Assembly (NCBI GenBank): GCA_004352715.1
Contig: SCFE01000098.1
Span: 811,114-875,113, forward strand
From: Hofstenia miamia
Lineage: Eukaryota > Xenacoelomorpha > Acoela
Length of the DNA stretch: 64,000 nt
Reading direction: 5' to 3'
Both the position numbers and the translations under genes were made by a program. Positions 11,148 through 23,697 of this stretch are shown in pieces (within the stretch, counting starts at the first letter, position 1; each line of letters begins with the position of its first letter). The notes beneath the pieces are model-generated. The model saw only the letters and a program-made list of their open reading frames with translations. It was not told the origin of the DNA and did not search any database.

Positions 11148-11855
11148 AAGTGAAAAGTGAGTGTAGGCTATGTAAGAAAGAGGCGAAGACAGTAGATCAT
11201 CTGATAGCAGGGTGTGAGAAGTTGGCGCAGAATGAGTATAAGTATAGGCATGACAAGGTGAGACGAATGGTACATTGGAGCTTGAGCAGGCAGCATGGGT
11301 TAGAAGCAGGAGACAAGTGGTANNNNNNNNNNNNNNNNNNNNNNNNNNNNNNNNNNNNNNNNNNNNNNNNNNNNNNNNNNNNNNNNNNNNNNNNNNNNNN
11401 NNNNNNNNNNNNNNNNNNNNNNNNNNNNNNNNNNNNNNNNNNNNNNNNNNNNNNNNNNNNNNNNNNNNNNNNNNNNNNNNNNNNNNNNGCATGGGTTAGA
11501 AGCAGGAGACAAGTGGTATGAGCACAAGCCACAGAGAGTCATAGAGAATGAAAAGATTAAGATACTGTGGGACTTCAACATCCGGACAAGCAAGGTAATA
11601 GAAGCACGGAGACCAGACATAGTAGTGGTAGACAAAGAGAAAAGATTGGGAACAGTGATAGACATAGCAGTACCAAAGGACAGGAATGTAAAAAGCAAGG
11701 AGAAAGAGAAGATAGACAAGTACAGGGAGTTGGCAGAGGAAATAGAAAGGCTGTGAAAGTTAAAGAAAGTTGAAGCAGTCCCGGTAGTTGTAGGAGCAGT
11801 AGGAGCTGTTAGTAAGAAGCGTAGCACAGAAGGCAGTATTGTTAGGAACAGCTAG
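11148..11855 (+). pseudogene. C-terminal part of an R2/NeSL-type retrotransposon with restriction-like endonuclease
   Basis: The plus strand encodes a zinc knuckle CRLCKKEAKTVDHLIAGC (CX2CX8HX4C) and then, after a gap, LWDFNI followed by EARRPDIVVVDKEKR and VIDIAVPKDR. The PD-X14-D spacing in RRPDI...VIDIAVP is the catalytic signature of the restriction-like endonucleases that lie C-terminal to the reverse transcriptase in R2/R4/NeSL-type elements. A TGA at about 11756 is followed by VEAVPVVVGAVGAVSKK in another frame, so the copy is dead. The gap at 11323-11488 is flanked by about 30 bp of repeated sequence. The reverse transcriptase domain is not present in the window. Confidence 0.82.
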
Positions 11856-11959
11856 ATTCAGAGGAAAGCTCTCAGACTCCCTGGGAACTGGTGAGTTCCC
11901 CGATCTGAGAGGGATACCAGCATGAAGCTGTGAGAAGAAATGAAATAATAATGAATGAC

Positions 11960-13435
11960 TTTTTTTAGCCGCTGAAGGAGACACTACAAAAAATTAAAAA
12001 CACGTCAAGTTTTATGACAGCGAGGAGATAAAGTTATAGCAGATGGAAGAGTAGGCGAAGTTGAAGAAGGACTCAACAAAAAGGAAAGATATCAAAGATT
12101 TCTTGAAGCCAGTCAGCGGGGAAAAGAAATGTTGGAATCAATACAGTTGTGCTAGTTTTAGAGAAGATAGCAAACTAACAACATCATCGTTTCAACATTT
12201 ATAAATTTAAATAATTATGACAATATTCACATCTTTCTATGGGCAAGCTGGATGAATATAAAAAATTCCTAAAAAACTATAATAGAACTAAGAAATTTAC
12301 AAAAATGAATTTCTACAAATCGCTAAGGAATACAAAATATTTTCTAGTAGTATAAACATTACAAAAAGGCAGTGGGCTCAATGACAATTCGGACACTTTT
12401 GCAATTGTTGAATTCTTAAAATGGGTAATGAAAAATTGTCACATGCATTTTTGTCTAAAACGTTAGAAGCCTACTTCAACCCTAAACTGTCTAGTGTTTT
12501 CGAAAGGATACAAACATTTTCAAACAATTCTCTCCAAACATAACATTAAAAGCCTGGGAACATTTGTGCTAAGGAGTATTACTGGGTTTGAAATACTTGA
12601 AAATATTTACAACTTTTCGATTTTTAAGCTTACAAATTCCCCTCTTCTAAGAGCTATATAATCAGGGAGTCTAAATCTAAAGCACATAAGATCAATAATT
12701 AACGACAACTATTTCTCTATATGTAAACACGCTGCCTAAGCCTCACCGAGGCGCAACGTGCGCAAAGTTCGGATTTTGGATATCATTATTTGTTGGCTAG
12801 TTAAGAGACTTTAGATATTAAAAATCACCTGGGTAGTTTAGGGTTAAGACACGACTTTGTAATTGAAATTTTCTTAAAAACAATAGTAGTTCACTAGGAT
12901 TCGATTAATTTTAAAAAGTGGTTAAAATAAGAAGAATGGCACGAAAACTTGATCAGGGTCATCACTGTGGGTATCCAATCGTTGCTTAAAACAAAATTGT
13001 CCTACTATGTTTGTGAACTAACATGCGAAGTGCTAAACACGCGGCGGAATTTCCTATACTATTTCATCACAGAAATGAAAATAATTAATGAATTGAATCA
13101 AAGTAATTACTCATTGGTAGTAAGTACTGTCATTATAAAATCAAATATTTGCATACACAAATTTGCTACCTAAATTTAGAAAATTTCAATATTAATATAT
13201 TTGCAAAACTAAGACATTAAAATTTAAACCAGTTTTGAAAATCATATTAAAAGCATGATGTCAGATATATGTGATGAGATAGAAAAGAAAAACGCAGTCA
13301 ATAAATGCAAAATAAAGGGTGACAAAGCACAGATAATAAAATTGTCTAACAAAGTGTCAGTGTTTATCTACCTGTTATTTAAATTGTTCCTGAACAGAAA
13401 GTAGTGGTAAAAAAAGTCAAAATAAAATTACATAC
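11960..13435. other. TEX2 intron 11 remainder, no clear feature
   Basis: AT-rich intron. Short plus-strand open stretches (around 12035-12155 and 12421-12543) look weakly protein-like and may be retroelement debris, but no motif identifies them. Confidence 0.35.
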
Positions 13436-13522
13436 TTTTCCTCAATGAAGGGAATCTTGATTGGATCTTCATCTTCAGATGATTCAGCTGAGTCTTCTAT
13501 ATCACTGTGGTAAAGTGGGGAT
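13436..13522 (-). CDS. TEX2: TEX2 exon 11: acidic linker within the SMP region
   Basis: A short 87-bp exon between a TTTAG acceptor (13523) and a GTATGT donor (13435). It encodes an acidic, serine-rich stretch (SDIEDSAESSEDEDP) ending in PFIEE. Vertebrate TEX2 has a similar acidic insert here. Phase 2 on both sides fits exons 10 and 12, and the position between SMP exons makes the call firm despite the low-complexity sequence. Confidence 0.88.
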
Positions 13523-15433
13523 CTAAATTTAATGCAACTATTCAATTATTGTGTCAGATTTTAAAAACACAAGAAAACGCTAAATAACATTCTCATAACA
13601 TTATGCCTTAAGAACAACTTTAATCTCGGATTACTAAATAATACATTCAAACTAAGGACAGATATTGCATAGAAAAGGGGCATAAATTCTTATTGGAACT
13701 TCATATCTATGGACATTTCGTGAAAATGGAAAAGAAAATCAAATTAGCAAATTGCCACAACGCTCTTTAGTTTTGACTCCTATTAACAAAGTTTTCGAGG
13801 AAGAATCTCACCAAACAGACTGAAGATGTTCTAAATGTAATAACAATATAGAATAGATGCACAGCATATGAAGCAGCCGTCAGCACAGATTCAACTGCAC
13901 AATCGATAAAAAATAGCATGGAAATTTAACATCCTCTACCAGGCGTTGTCACTGCTCTCCTTTGTTACTCTATAACATTGGTTGTGTATTTGCGGGTAGG
14001 GATTTACTAACTTAACACTGCTTTAGCTTTTACGTAGTTCCGTTAACTTAACAAGATTTAACTATTCACTATTTATGTGATGAAGCCACGCAGTATCTCC
14101 TCTAATGATCGGTAGTGGGCATCTGCGCGAAGCTGATCTCCACATCCAGTTTCACTTGTTCACCGATGATCCACTTGGTTGAGTTCCACCTCTCAGCTCA
14201 TCGATGTAACTTATGTGTACCCTATCCTAGCTCAGTGTGTACTCAAGACAAGACACGATTCGACTTAGACTCTATTTGTAAAAGTGTTTTATATCAATGC
14301 AACCTGACGTTATTAATATTACATGTAGCCATTACCGAAATATATTGGCTTTAATAACTAGTTTAATATTTAGCAGCTTCAGAATGCTCACAAAATATGA
14401 ATAGGAATTGGCTATTTTCTCCTATGGAAATGGACGTTGATATTCAAGCTGTTTGACAAGTGTGACAAACATAACACACAACTTATGTTAGATCTTTCTC
14501 GTTTCAAAACCATTTCACTATATACTACAGTTATTATTTGGGTAAAATATGCTGTGCCCTAATGTAGGCAATGATATACTTTTTTTATAGAAACATTCAA
14601 TTTATGATGTCAAAATCACTTACTATTTGTTACAACGATACTAAAATTAATAGAGAAGTATTTTGTATTTCGTTTATAAAATGCATTTCATTTTTTGATT
14701 AAATTTTGCAGATAATACGCATAGCGAATCGTTAATTCAAAATTTCATGTCAATACATTTTTAGAGGTAGCGCTGCCAAGCCCTCATTTAACGCCCCATG
14801 GGACAGAAGCTAATGTCGTCTGACAAACTTGACTTAGTTTACTTGCAGTTGACTACTTGAAAAAACTACGCCCAAATATTAGAGTTATAACTGCAGGTAT
14901 TTTAACAAATTAGCAAAATCAATCACAAAAGCCATTCGACATAATCATGCAGAAAAATGAATCGAAAATCATGACAAAGTGTGGGGAACCATGTAACAAT
15001 AACTTGTGGAACAATGAGATTAAATGGGACGATAAATATGACTTAATGGATGAGAGAAAAAGTAGCTTTCTCTGAAAAGCCTGAGTAAAGTTGCTAGTTT
15101 AAACTCTTATTTATTAGGCTGTAATGAGAAGAACCATTTATCAACTAAAAAATAAGTTTCGAATTAAATTTATTCTACTATGTTTTTAACAAAACATGAT
15201 TAACTAATGCTCGACAAAGCACCAACAATAAACAGCGGTAAGTAAAATGTCGTGATTTTCAAACTGCATGAAATTCAATCAGGTGAAATTATTTGATCAA
15301 TTACTCGTGCAAGCAATAACTTTAATATCAAAGAATGCACATTACGCCGTGCATGAAGGCTTTTCCAATTATTGTTTAATATAAAAATTCAATACTCGCA
15401 GTGAACTAAGTTTAAAGTAATTATAAAACTTAC
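13523..15433. other. TEX2 intron 10
   Basis: Mostly AT-rich with no gene. A relatively GC-rich block at about 14040-14330 begins near a TGTGATGAAG and could be a solo LTR fragment, but no target duplication or second LTR was found. Confidence 0.3.
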
Positions 15434-15699
15434 GCTTGTTTATCGTTTGAAAAAGAGTTACTATGCGTCAGCATAGCACCACCCCGACCCATAGTGATAC
15501 CGTTGTCTTCTGATGCAACTAATCTTTCCAGATTACAGCGGGTCATTATAGTGAATGTAGCACCACCTTCGTATTCAAGTTCCACTTCACACCAAACACC
15601 ACGGTCATTGACATAAGGCGCAGCCGCTGAAAGAAGATGAGGTGTAGCACTGCCCATATCAACTCCTTTCAAAGTAATATCATCAATGAATTGAGGTAT
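15434..15699 (-). CDS. TEX2: TEX2 exon 10: SMP domain core
   Basis: The acceptor TTTAG is at 15700 and the donor GTAAGT at 15433. It encodes IPQFIDDITLKGVDMGSATP, then SAAAPYVNDRGVWCEVELEY and FTIMTRCNLERL. The LxGVDMGxAxP motif and the following GVW beta strand are typical of SMP domains, in which DMG marks the turn after the first long helix. Confidence 0.95.
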
Positions 15700-15858
15700 C
15701 TAAATGAAAAATCATCATATAAACAAGACGAAACATCATACAATTAATTGAAGTGTATTTCTTAAACACTAACACCACTCATTCGGAAACGAATTTCCAA
15801 GAATTTCAAAACACTTTTCTAAATATGTAAATGTTCGAAAAACGCAATGTTGCAAATT

Positions 15859-16128
15859 TTAAATTGGAAAGGTTCTTATTGTACCGTGATTATCTTTGGA
15901 TACTAGCAAATTAGATTTAAGTTTGTTAAATGATTTATTGATAAATTTTTTAATTGAAACGGAATTATAGCCTGAAGTAAAACTACGGCTTGTTTCATAT
16001 TGTTTTACTAATTCGTCAGCTTGATTTTGGATTTGAAATGTTATAACTTTTGGATTGTAAAGCGGTCGTGGATAAGTCAACCACATTTTCCTATTCATTG
16101 AATGATTACTGAACATATTGTAAAACAT
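15859..16128 (-). other. 89-codon open frame, unclassified
   Basis: An uninterrupted minus-strand frame rich in Asn, Ser and Lys with a YPRPLYNPKVITFQIQNQAD stretch. It lies in a TEX2 intron on the same strand but has no acceptor/donor pair in phase with exons 9 and 10, which already join correctly. It may be a transposon fragment or chance. Confidence 0.2.
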
Positions 16129-16702
16129 CTTATTAGGACTAGATTTACAATGTAAACATTAACCAGGTTAAAGAGAGATCAGCACAGAATATCGAATAAC
16201 ATCATACATTACCACAACTGGAAGCATTATCAATGAATTGAGATAAATTTTAAACATAAGAACACTGCATTTAATAAATATCCAAAGCCTGAAATCTTTT
16301 GCGACGTCCTAATTCTCGGAATACTTGAATTCACAAAACACTCGATTAAAATATGTAAATAAGAGTACAACCAGCGGCCGCTTACTATCATGTTCTCGTT
16401 TTATAGAAAACCCAAGTTTTTAGAAACATTAAAAATACTTAAAGTAAAGGGTGAGTGCTTTTGAACTTGAGAAGAATCCCAAAAGTCCCTAAAATGCTTG
16501 AAATTCTGTTAAATGATTGCGAAGGAATAGAGAAATGAAGGCTTCTTTTGGATGGCTCAATCAAATCAATTGTGGAAGAATACAAGAAACAGTATCAAAG
16601 CAAAACGGTGAATCGTTTAATACGAAAATCACATAAACAATTGTTTATACAAAATGAAAATTCGCAATTCTTACGAATGTTACTCAACTTCATATATTTG
16701 TA

Positions 16703-18233
16703 CATTATTGGAAAAAATGGTTGTTACATGTCCAAAATTTTAAATTTTCAGAGAAATATGCACATTTTCGGTTGCCAATTTTTTTCTATTGATATTATTT
16801 TCAATTAATTATTGTTTGATACTACCCCTTAATTCATATAGCTGAAGTTTACGCTTTATATTGCTCACAATTAATAATTTGAGAAAATTACCCAAAAATG
16901 CATGTTTCATGTTGCCTATATAAATGAATTGTACATGAAGAAGCCTCATACACTTGATTTTAAACAATTTTGTTGGTGTAAATCTAGTTGGAGTATATTC
17001 TTAAGTCATGCCAAATCCTACTGGCATAGGTACATACGTAATCGTATACTTGCATTTTCGGAGGAAGGCTTAGCTCAGATGAGTTGGCACCACACGTGAA
17101 ATAGTTAATCGAATTCTGAAGCTCCATCAGGGGGCAGAGAAGGTCCTCTGACCGTCTACGCATCAGTACTACACGACAAGACCGTGCACTTGATCGCTTG
17201 ACACGTCAGAATCGATTCAAATCGTGTAACCTTCTCAAAGCTGGGTGGGGTCGGGACACTCATGTCCAAACGTGTAAAGGAACTATCAATAGTAGAATGA
17301 TCTAGATGGAATACAAGGCTAGTCGGTGTGCTGTTCAGCCAAAATTAACTCTAAAACACAAATTTGATCGATTGGCTATGGCTAAGCAGTACCGAAACCT
17401 GAAGGTGCAATACTGGCAGCAAATGGGATTTGATGACGAGTTCAGGTTTGTAAGCTATCCAATAGATGACAGGCAACGCTCCTCGACTAGTGTGTGCATA
17501 ATCGAGTTTTTGGAGGGACGGATCTTTGCGTGTGTTCTGTGAAACTGGAAAGGTGACGTGTAACGTAGATCCTGGATCAAAACTTAGTACCTTGGGCTCT
17601 TGGAATTGTTGGTGACAATTTCAGGTACCAAAATGACGGCTCTCCTGCATTCAGATTGTGCGAATGCAAGTATACAACAACAACGTCAACGATCTACGGT
17701 AGCCTCCGTTAAGCTCGAATTTGTATCCAATTGAGCATCTTTGAGCTGAACTTGCGTGTTCAGTTCGACAGCGATCCGTCTAACCATCTAATTTGAAAGA
17801 ACTCGATATTGCTCTGATTGAGGAATGAAATAGGATTCCACAAAATAGATTTGCGCAATGGGCTGAAAAATGGCGGATGTTATTTCTGCTCGTAGTTGTC
17901 AAGCGAGATATTAGCTTTACAAGAAATAAGAAAACAGTAAATGCGCATATGTATCAAATTTCATGTCATTCTGGTGTAAATAGATCATTCTACAGTAATA
18001 TTTTTCAAAATTTAGAAAAATCATGAGAATTTGCTATTCTTCATTAGCTCCAAGTAATTTTTTGATAATTTTTCTAAGTATATGAAAGAAATATTCTGCA
18101 AAATATACGGTTTAAACAATATACTTTCAAAATATAGTGATAGTTCTATGGCATAATGTGTTCTTATCATTTTCAGATTACCATGGTTTTTCGTTTAGTT
18201 TTCAGAATGTAACAACCAATTTTTCCAAAATCG
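16703..18233 (+). mobile_element. Tc1/mariner-type element, 1.53 kb, decayed
   Basis: The left end (16703, CATTATTGGAAAAAATGGTT) and the inverted right end (to 18233, CGATTTTGGAAAAATTGGTT) form terminal repeats with about 23 of 27 bases identical. TA dinucleotides flank both ends (16701-16702 and 18234-18235), which is the Tc1/mariner target duplication. The size and the transposase relic inside agree. It lies in TEX2 intron 9, opposite to the gene. Confidence 0.88.
17024..17890 (+). pseudogene. Tc1-like transposase pseudogene
   Basis: Fragments in several frames follow the order of a Tc1 transposase: a helix-turn-helix start (RNRILAFSEEGLAQMS, then IVNRILKLHQ), a QNRFKSCNLLKAGWG region, LTLKHKFDRLAMAKQYRNLK, and FDDEFRF around the first catalytic aspartate (in the open stretch 17306-17542). 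The third acidic block reads NLYPIEHL near 17720. Many stops and frameshifts make it inactive. Confidence 0.85.
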
Positions 18234-18416
18234 TATGTAGAAAGAAATCAATTTTCCATAATTACTAATCAAAAGAATGCAAAGCCCTGCTACTTATGCT
18301 TAAGCTTCATCTTAAAACATGCAAACATGGAGTATATACATAATTTGGATGAATACTACATATTTCAAATAATGTTTTAATAATAATCAAATTTATAAAA
18401 TTGAAATGAAAAATAC

Positions 18417-18567
18417 CTTAATGGTATTCAGCTTGCCCTGGATCTTTTTTGCTATAACTTCTACAAACTTTGGCTGTCTAAATACATCCCAGAGAATTCT
18501 ACCAAGAATGGCATTAAACCAAGCGAGATTAGTGTCATCAACGAAGTCTTCAACGATTGCAGAACCT
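18417..18567 (-). CDS. TEX2: TEX2 exon 9: start of SMP domain
   Basis: The acceptor TTTAG is at 18568 and the donor GTATTT at 18416. It encodes an acidic lead (SAIVEDFVDDTN), then LAWFNAILGRILWDVFRQP and IAKKIQGKLNTIK. The WxNxLLGRxxWD motif opens the SMP domain in this family. It ends in phase 0, exactly as exon 10 begins. Confidence 0.95.
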
Positions 18568-19261
18568 CTAAATTTAAACAAATATTAAATGAAAGTTTAT
18601 TAAGAATCACTATAAACATAAATCGTGATCTATAATCAGAATACAGAATCCAGTGAAAATAAGGAAAATAGACATCATAAAATATTTAGTTATTCTACCC
18701 TACATAATATATTGTATACATTAGTCAATACTGAAACTCAATCGAAATTGCGTCATTGAAATTTATAATCTTTAATAAATAAAATCATGGCGCAAACAAA
18801 TTTCTATCAATTTGCGTATTTTTTATTAGTGTTTTGATGAGATGAAACAAATGCAATTAAAATTGTATTCTAATTACGAAATATACCCAAAAATAATACT
18901 TTTTGCATTGCGTTGTAAACTTAATATTAGCGTTTAAATAATGTAAAAAATGTCAAAACTTTCATTTTTTGACTGCTTAATTCGCAAACCGCGAGGTTTA
19001 TAAAAACTCTTTAATAACCCTCAAGTTTCTAAAGCGTTTGCTCTCATCTCAACAGGTGCCGTTATTAAATAAAAGTAATCAATAATTATATACTAAATTA
19101 TTTTAAAATTTTTTAATGAGTCCAAGGATAGAAAAAATCGACTATGGTCAGTTAAGAAATAAATAATTTTAAAATTTCAATAACCGAATTCTAGAATTTT
19201 GTCAATTTTTCTAAAAGCTGAACTTTAAGAGACTAAAACCGTCCCTACACGAAGCAATCAA

Positions 19262-19433
19262 TTAGTTAAGAATATATATATANNNNNNNNNNNNNNNNNN
19301 NNNNNNNNNNNNNNNNNNNNNNNNNNNNNNNNNNNNNNNNNNNNNNNNNNNNNNNNNNNNNNNNNNNNNNNNNNNNNNNNNNNNNNNNNNNNNNNNNNNN
19401 NNNNNNNNNNNNNNNNNNNNNNNNNNNNNNNNN

Positions 19434-19470
<37 letters not shown>
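19262..19470. repeat. (TA)n microsatellite spanning a 151-base gap
   Basis: TA runs lie on both sides of the N block at 19283-19433. The gap is most likely an unresolved microsatellite. Confidence 0.85.
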
Positions 19471-19475
<5 letters not shown>

Positions 19476-19832
19476 GAAAACAAAAATTCTATAAATATAA
19501 AAAGAATGTAAATACAAGTGCAATGTTGGAAATTTGGTAGAAGTTAATATACTATTCTTTGTCAAAAAGTGTGATGGAAGGGTGGGATTTGAAAAAATGA
19601 GAAACATTAGCAGAAATTATTTTTCAAAATTAAACCCATTGTCAAACAAAAGATTCACCAGCCTGGAACATTGAGTAGTCTATGACGCAAAGGAAAGCAG
19701 TTTTGCAAAAAAGCGGAAAAACACTGAGATTTTGAATACTGTTAGCCAGAAATATACATTGAAAATTAAACCAATTCTCACATTTTAAAAAAACTAAAAG
19801 GTCTATTTTAATCAATAAGAAATCATTTCAAC

Positions 19833-20233
19833 CATTTGGAATCGGTTCGGGAGAATCAATAGTTCGGTTCGGTTTCGGGTACAAAATCCTAGAAAAATGG
19901 GGTACGGTTTCGGGTAAGGCTACACATTCCGGGAAAATGCCAGCTACTTCAATTACATTTAAAGGATAGTCATTGTTCATATTAACAAAAATAGTAAGAC
20001 ATTCAGTTCCTTTGACATTATTTCTGATATCCATTCGATTTTTTAAGGAAACAACCGAAAAGTGTGATTCAATATTATAAGCAGTGCATTAAAAGTTTAA
20101 AAGGAGAACAATACACTAGCATTCGTTTGAAATTTGAAGTCCGGCATTTCGGGTAAGCTGTGTGCATTTTGGGAAATTTCGGGTACATTCGGTTCGGTTT
20201 CGGTTCCAAAATCTGTACCCGATTCCAACTCTG
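19833..20233. mobile_element. 401-bp hAT-type MITE
   Basis: The 8-bp direct repeat ATTTCAAC flanks the element exactly (19825-19832 and 20234-20241). The ends are inverted relatives: CATTTGGAATCGG on the left and CAGAGTTGGAATCGG on the right. Both ends continue into GGTTCGG/TTTCGGGTAC-rich subterminal sequence. There is no coding content, and open frames crossing it are incidental. Confidence 0.88.
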
Positions 20234-20712
20234 ATTTCAACATGAAAAAATTAATAGAAAATTATGGCATTGTTCTTAAAAAATTAATTGAAAAACTAAG
20301 GTTTCGTTGGCCGGATCAATTCCTGATATCTATACACAATAATAATTGGTGATATCACAAACTAAACCAAAACACAGCGTATGTTAATAGTTGATATTTG
20401 AGTGCATTAAATAAATGTGCATGCATTAAAAAGTGAATTAGACAGCATGTAGAGCAGACAACTGTGGCTACTAAGAACAGGAATTGAAATTTATTTAAAA
20501 CATGCTTGTTGAAACAAAGATGCGGTTAATGTACAATTCAATTAGTAATGAATGCATTAATAAGTTTCCGACTCTAGTAGCAGGTGGTCATTTACAAATT
20601 CAGTAACTAAAGAACAAATGCACTTGTGTAATCTAATATATCTACCTCCGCTGTCAATATGCGAAAAAATTAATTGAATTCGAAGACCTTGCATACATAA
20701 TTACAAGATATA

Positions 20713-21378
20713 CAGTGTGTCTCACAGCGAACCCTGCAACACAAATTATATATTATCTTTAGATCCTAATAGCCTTCTAGCTAAGGATACTACTCACTTG
20801 AAGTTTATCCTCTACCTTCTCAAAATCGGTCAATTATCAAAATTAAGCGATTGTTTTAAATTATCATTTATGAACAAACCCAAAAATTCCTCGAAGGTGA
20901 GGTAAACTTTGATAATTTAATAGAGCTTGATTGATGGGCAATCGATTGGTATAAATAATTTAAGTATTCGATAAAAACTGACTGAGTAACGGCCTTCTAA
21001 AAGGACCTCCTTTGCAAAAAAATTACAATTTTTTGAAGTTTTCAGAATGTGGTAACTTCAATATTAAACATACGAGTTTTTGACATTGATACCAAACTTG
21101 TGCCTGGTGTGGCCCCATTGAACGCTATATAGATGCGAGCATCGGACCAATATTACCGACCCGCCATAAATTATTTAAAGTAATTTTACTAACCACTGGA
21201 TTGGGGGTTCAAGTAACCTTTTAGAATGGTCACTCAAGGTCACAAATTTTAACAAATTGTGATTTTCTCTTTGGGACACACAAAAGAGATGGTATACATG
21301 ATTGAATTGAATCGCATGACAAATTATCAAGTAAAATAATGATGAATGTCGTTGGGTTGTTCACCGTGGGACACACTG
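20713..21378. mobile_element. 666-bp mariner-type MITE
   Basis: Terminal inverted repeats of about 24 bp begin CAGTGTGTCTCACAGCGAAC on the left and CAGTGTGTCCCACGGTGAAC on the right. TA lies directly outside both ends, as with Tc1/mariner insertions. No transposase is visible. Confidence 0.8.
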
Positions 21379-23545
21379 TATCCATAGGAAAGAAATAATG
21401 AACATAGATTATGTGGTTGATATATTCTTCATAGTCTTAAGAAAGATTATTATAGCATATAAGTAGATTTGTAAATAGTCAAAGACTTAAATCATATTCA
21501 TTGCGCTATCTACTTAGCCACAATTCTCCACAGTGTAGTTCTTACAGAATATTGACCTGTGCTGACGAAAGTGTACAACCTGCTTAAAACGATTAGAAAT
21601 TTTTTGATAAGTAACTACTTGACAGTTTCTAAAAACAAAATCAATTACATTTTTTCATAGTATATACAATTCTCAAATTGAATTCTCTTTCCAAACATTG
21701 GTTGGCCAGTATAATGTTGAAAGTTAAAAATAGACATACTGTGTACGCTTGTGGCCAACAATGGAGCAAGGTAAATAATTGAACTTAATATATATATAAC
21801 ATTGTATTTTTATTTGTTCAGATTGATTGATTTCTACACCTAAGAAAAGTAAATGATTTTATTATAAAAAAAAAGGCAAGTGAGATAAAGGGAGTCTGAT
21901 ACGGCTTATAAGAATATTTTCAATATCTTAGAGAAAGAAAATGTGAAGTGAATTGGTCTAAGATGCAAGGGAATAGCGATCAATCCGCCCGAAAGCATCG
22001 AAAATGAAGGACATCAATAGACTGTTGTTAATCTATCCAAACAATTGAAAACAGCAAAGAAGAAGACAATATATTTTCCAAACTCGAACAAATTAGGAAA
22101 TGCACGACTGTTTAGAAAGAAATAGTGAAAAAGCGCACTAATTGCAATAAGTTATTTTTTAATTCGAAAGTGGATTATATATTTTTAAATATTTAAGTAA
22201 AATATTAGTGCACTTAAGCTAGCTTTAATACCCTGGTTATGCAGATTTTTATTGGAAAAATTCAAGTAGAATGAAAAATGAAGGTCATTTATACAAATTA
22301 AATCAATTAAAGTTGACATACTGCTAACAATATAAGCTGAACAAATACCAACCTATTTTCGTGAAATTAATAAATTATAGAAATATTGGAATCGATAAGT
22401 TGAATTGACAACATTAATTCAAAACTAAAGATGACATAAGGAAAACATCAGTCAAGCAATGTATAACAGAAATCAAAGAAAGAGCAATATATAATCTTAC
22501 GAATAAACATAATAAGATGTTGGAAATGTATTTTATGAAATATGTAATATAATAAAATCACATAATAAATTACGAGGGAAAAGGTGATGAATTAAAATAA
22601 TTTTAATAGACTTTTCAATAGTATAACGCATGGCAATAATAAACCATCTGATAATGTATAAAAAGTCTGTGAAATAAATGAGCTAGAAATACTGAAAACG
22701 TACTTTCCTGTATTTGTGATATGCACAAATTCACTAAAATGTACTGAATTAAAAAGAAAATACCACAAAGACACACCCCGTATACTACTGATATTGCAAA
22801 TTTATAGCAAGGCTTTGGATACGCCTCAAAATTGATGGGTGTTGGAATAAGTAATAAGTTGATTTTTAGAGAGTGAGTCCGGATTTATCCAAAGCGTAAA
22901 GGATTTCAATTTATTTCAGCCTACTTCCTCCAGTTTCAATTCCATTAGAAAGAATAAATTTTTATTGAGTCTAAAGTAAGATCATGCGGTATTCCATTTG
23001 AATGTTTATCAACAAACACCAACTTTCTATAGGTTTTTAAAAATTTTCAGGTTATTCACAAATTTACAATATTCTTAAATTTGTGAAATAAAATCAATTG
23101 GACGCTAATGACAACTTCGGTTCGAGTTTGTGAGTATTGTATTTTATTTTAAATACACGAGATTTAACAAAGCATTTGGGTATTAAAGCATTTTCATTTC
23201 TAGTTTTAGATAACTAATTCTCAATTGATTTCGTACATTAGCACAGAGTTTAAATTTACGGAAAATTCTATTTGTAACAAGTAAAACATTCGTATGGACT
23301 CGAACTAGTTAACGAAATACACGAATAGAATTTAGCAGAAACGCGAATCAGAGTCGGAAGTCATGTTTTTGCACCTGCAATCAGCAAAATCTAAAGTTAC
23401 TTTATAAAAAGGTAAGAAAATTACACATTCTTTAAATTTGTAAGAATCCTTGCGATAATGATTACGTAATAAATATTTAAGTATGATTATATTCAAGTAT
23501 AGTTATAGATGGATTAGAAGTATAAAGAAGGGAACGAATGCCTAC
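21379..23545. other. TEX2 intron 8, nothing recognised in this part
   Basis: AT-rich intron sequence. No coding or repeat signature was seen beyond short A/T runs. Confidence 0.4.
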
Positions 23546-23697
23546 TTCAGCAGAGCATAGGAAGATGATACAAGATTTTGCATGAAGACATGATACTGAT
23601 ATGATGTATGCCAAGAAGGATTTTCGAATGCCACTTCGATCGGTATGTCACCCTTTGATTTTGTCTTCACGAAACCGCGCAAATATTCAACATCATC
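23546..23697 (-). CDS. TEX2: TEX2 exon 8: linker between PH-like region and SMP
   Basis: The acceptor TTTAG is at 23698 and the donor GTAGGC at 23545. It encodes DDVEYLRGFVKTKSKGDIPI and then SYQYHVFMQNLV, which corresponds to the short Y-x-x-Y/F-M block found between the PH-like region and the SMP domain in TEX2. Phases match: it enters in phase 0 and leaves in phase 2. The donor lies just before an in-frame TAG, which supports the splice choice. Confidence 0.85.

Noticed and set aside
14040-14330. Possible solo LTR
   Set aside because: It is only a GC-richer block near a TG start. No CA end with a target duplication and no second copy in the window.
20717-20905. 62-codon plus-strand frame
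   Set aside because: It begins in the terminal repeat of a mariner-type MITE and has no protein-like motif.
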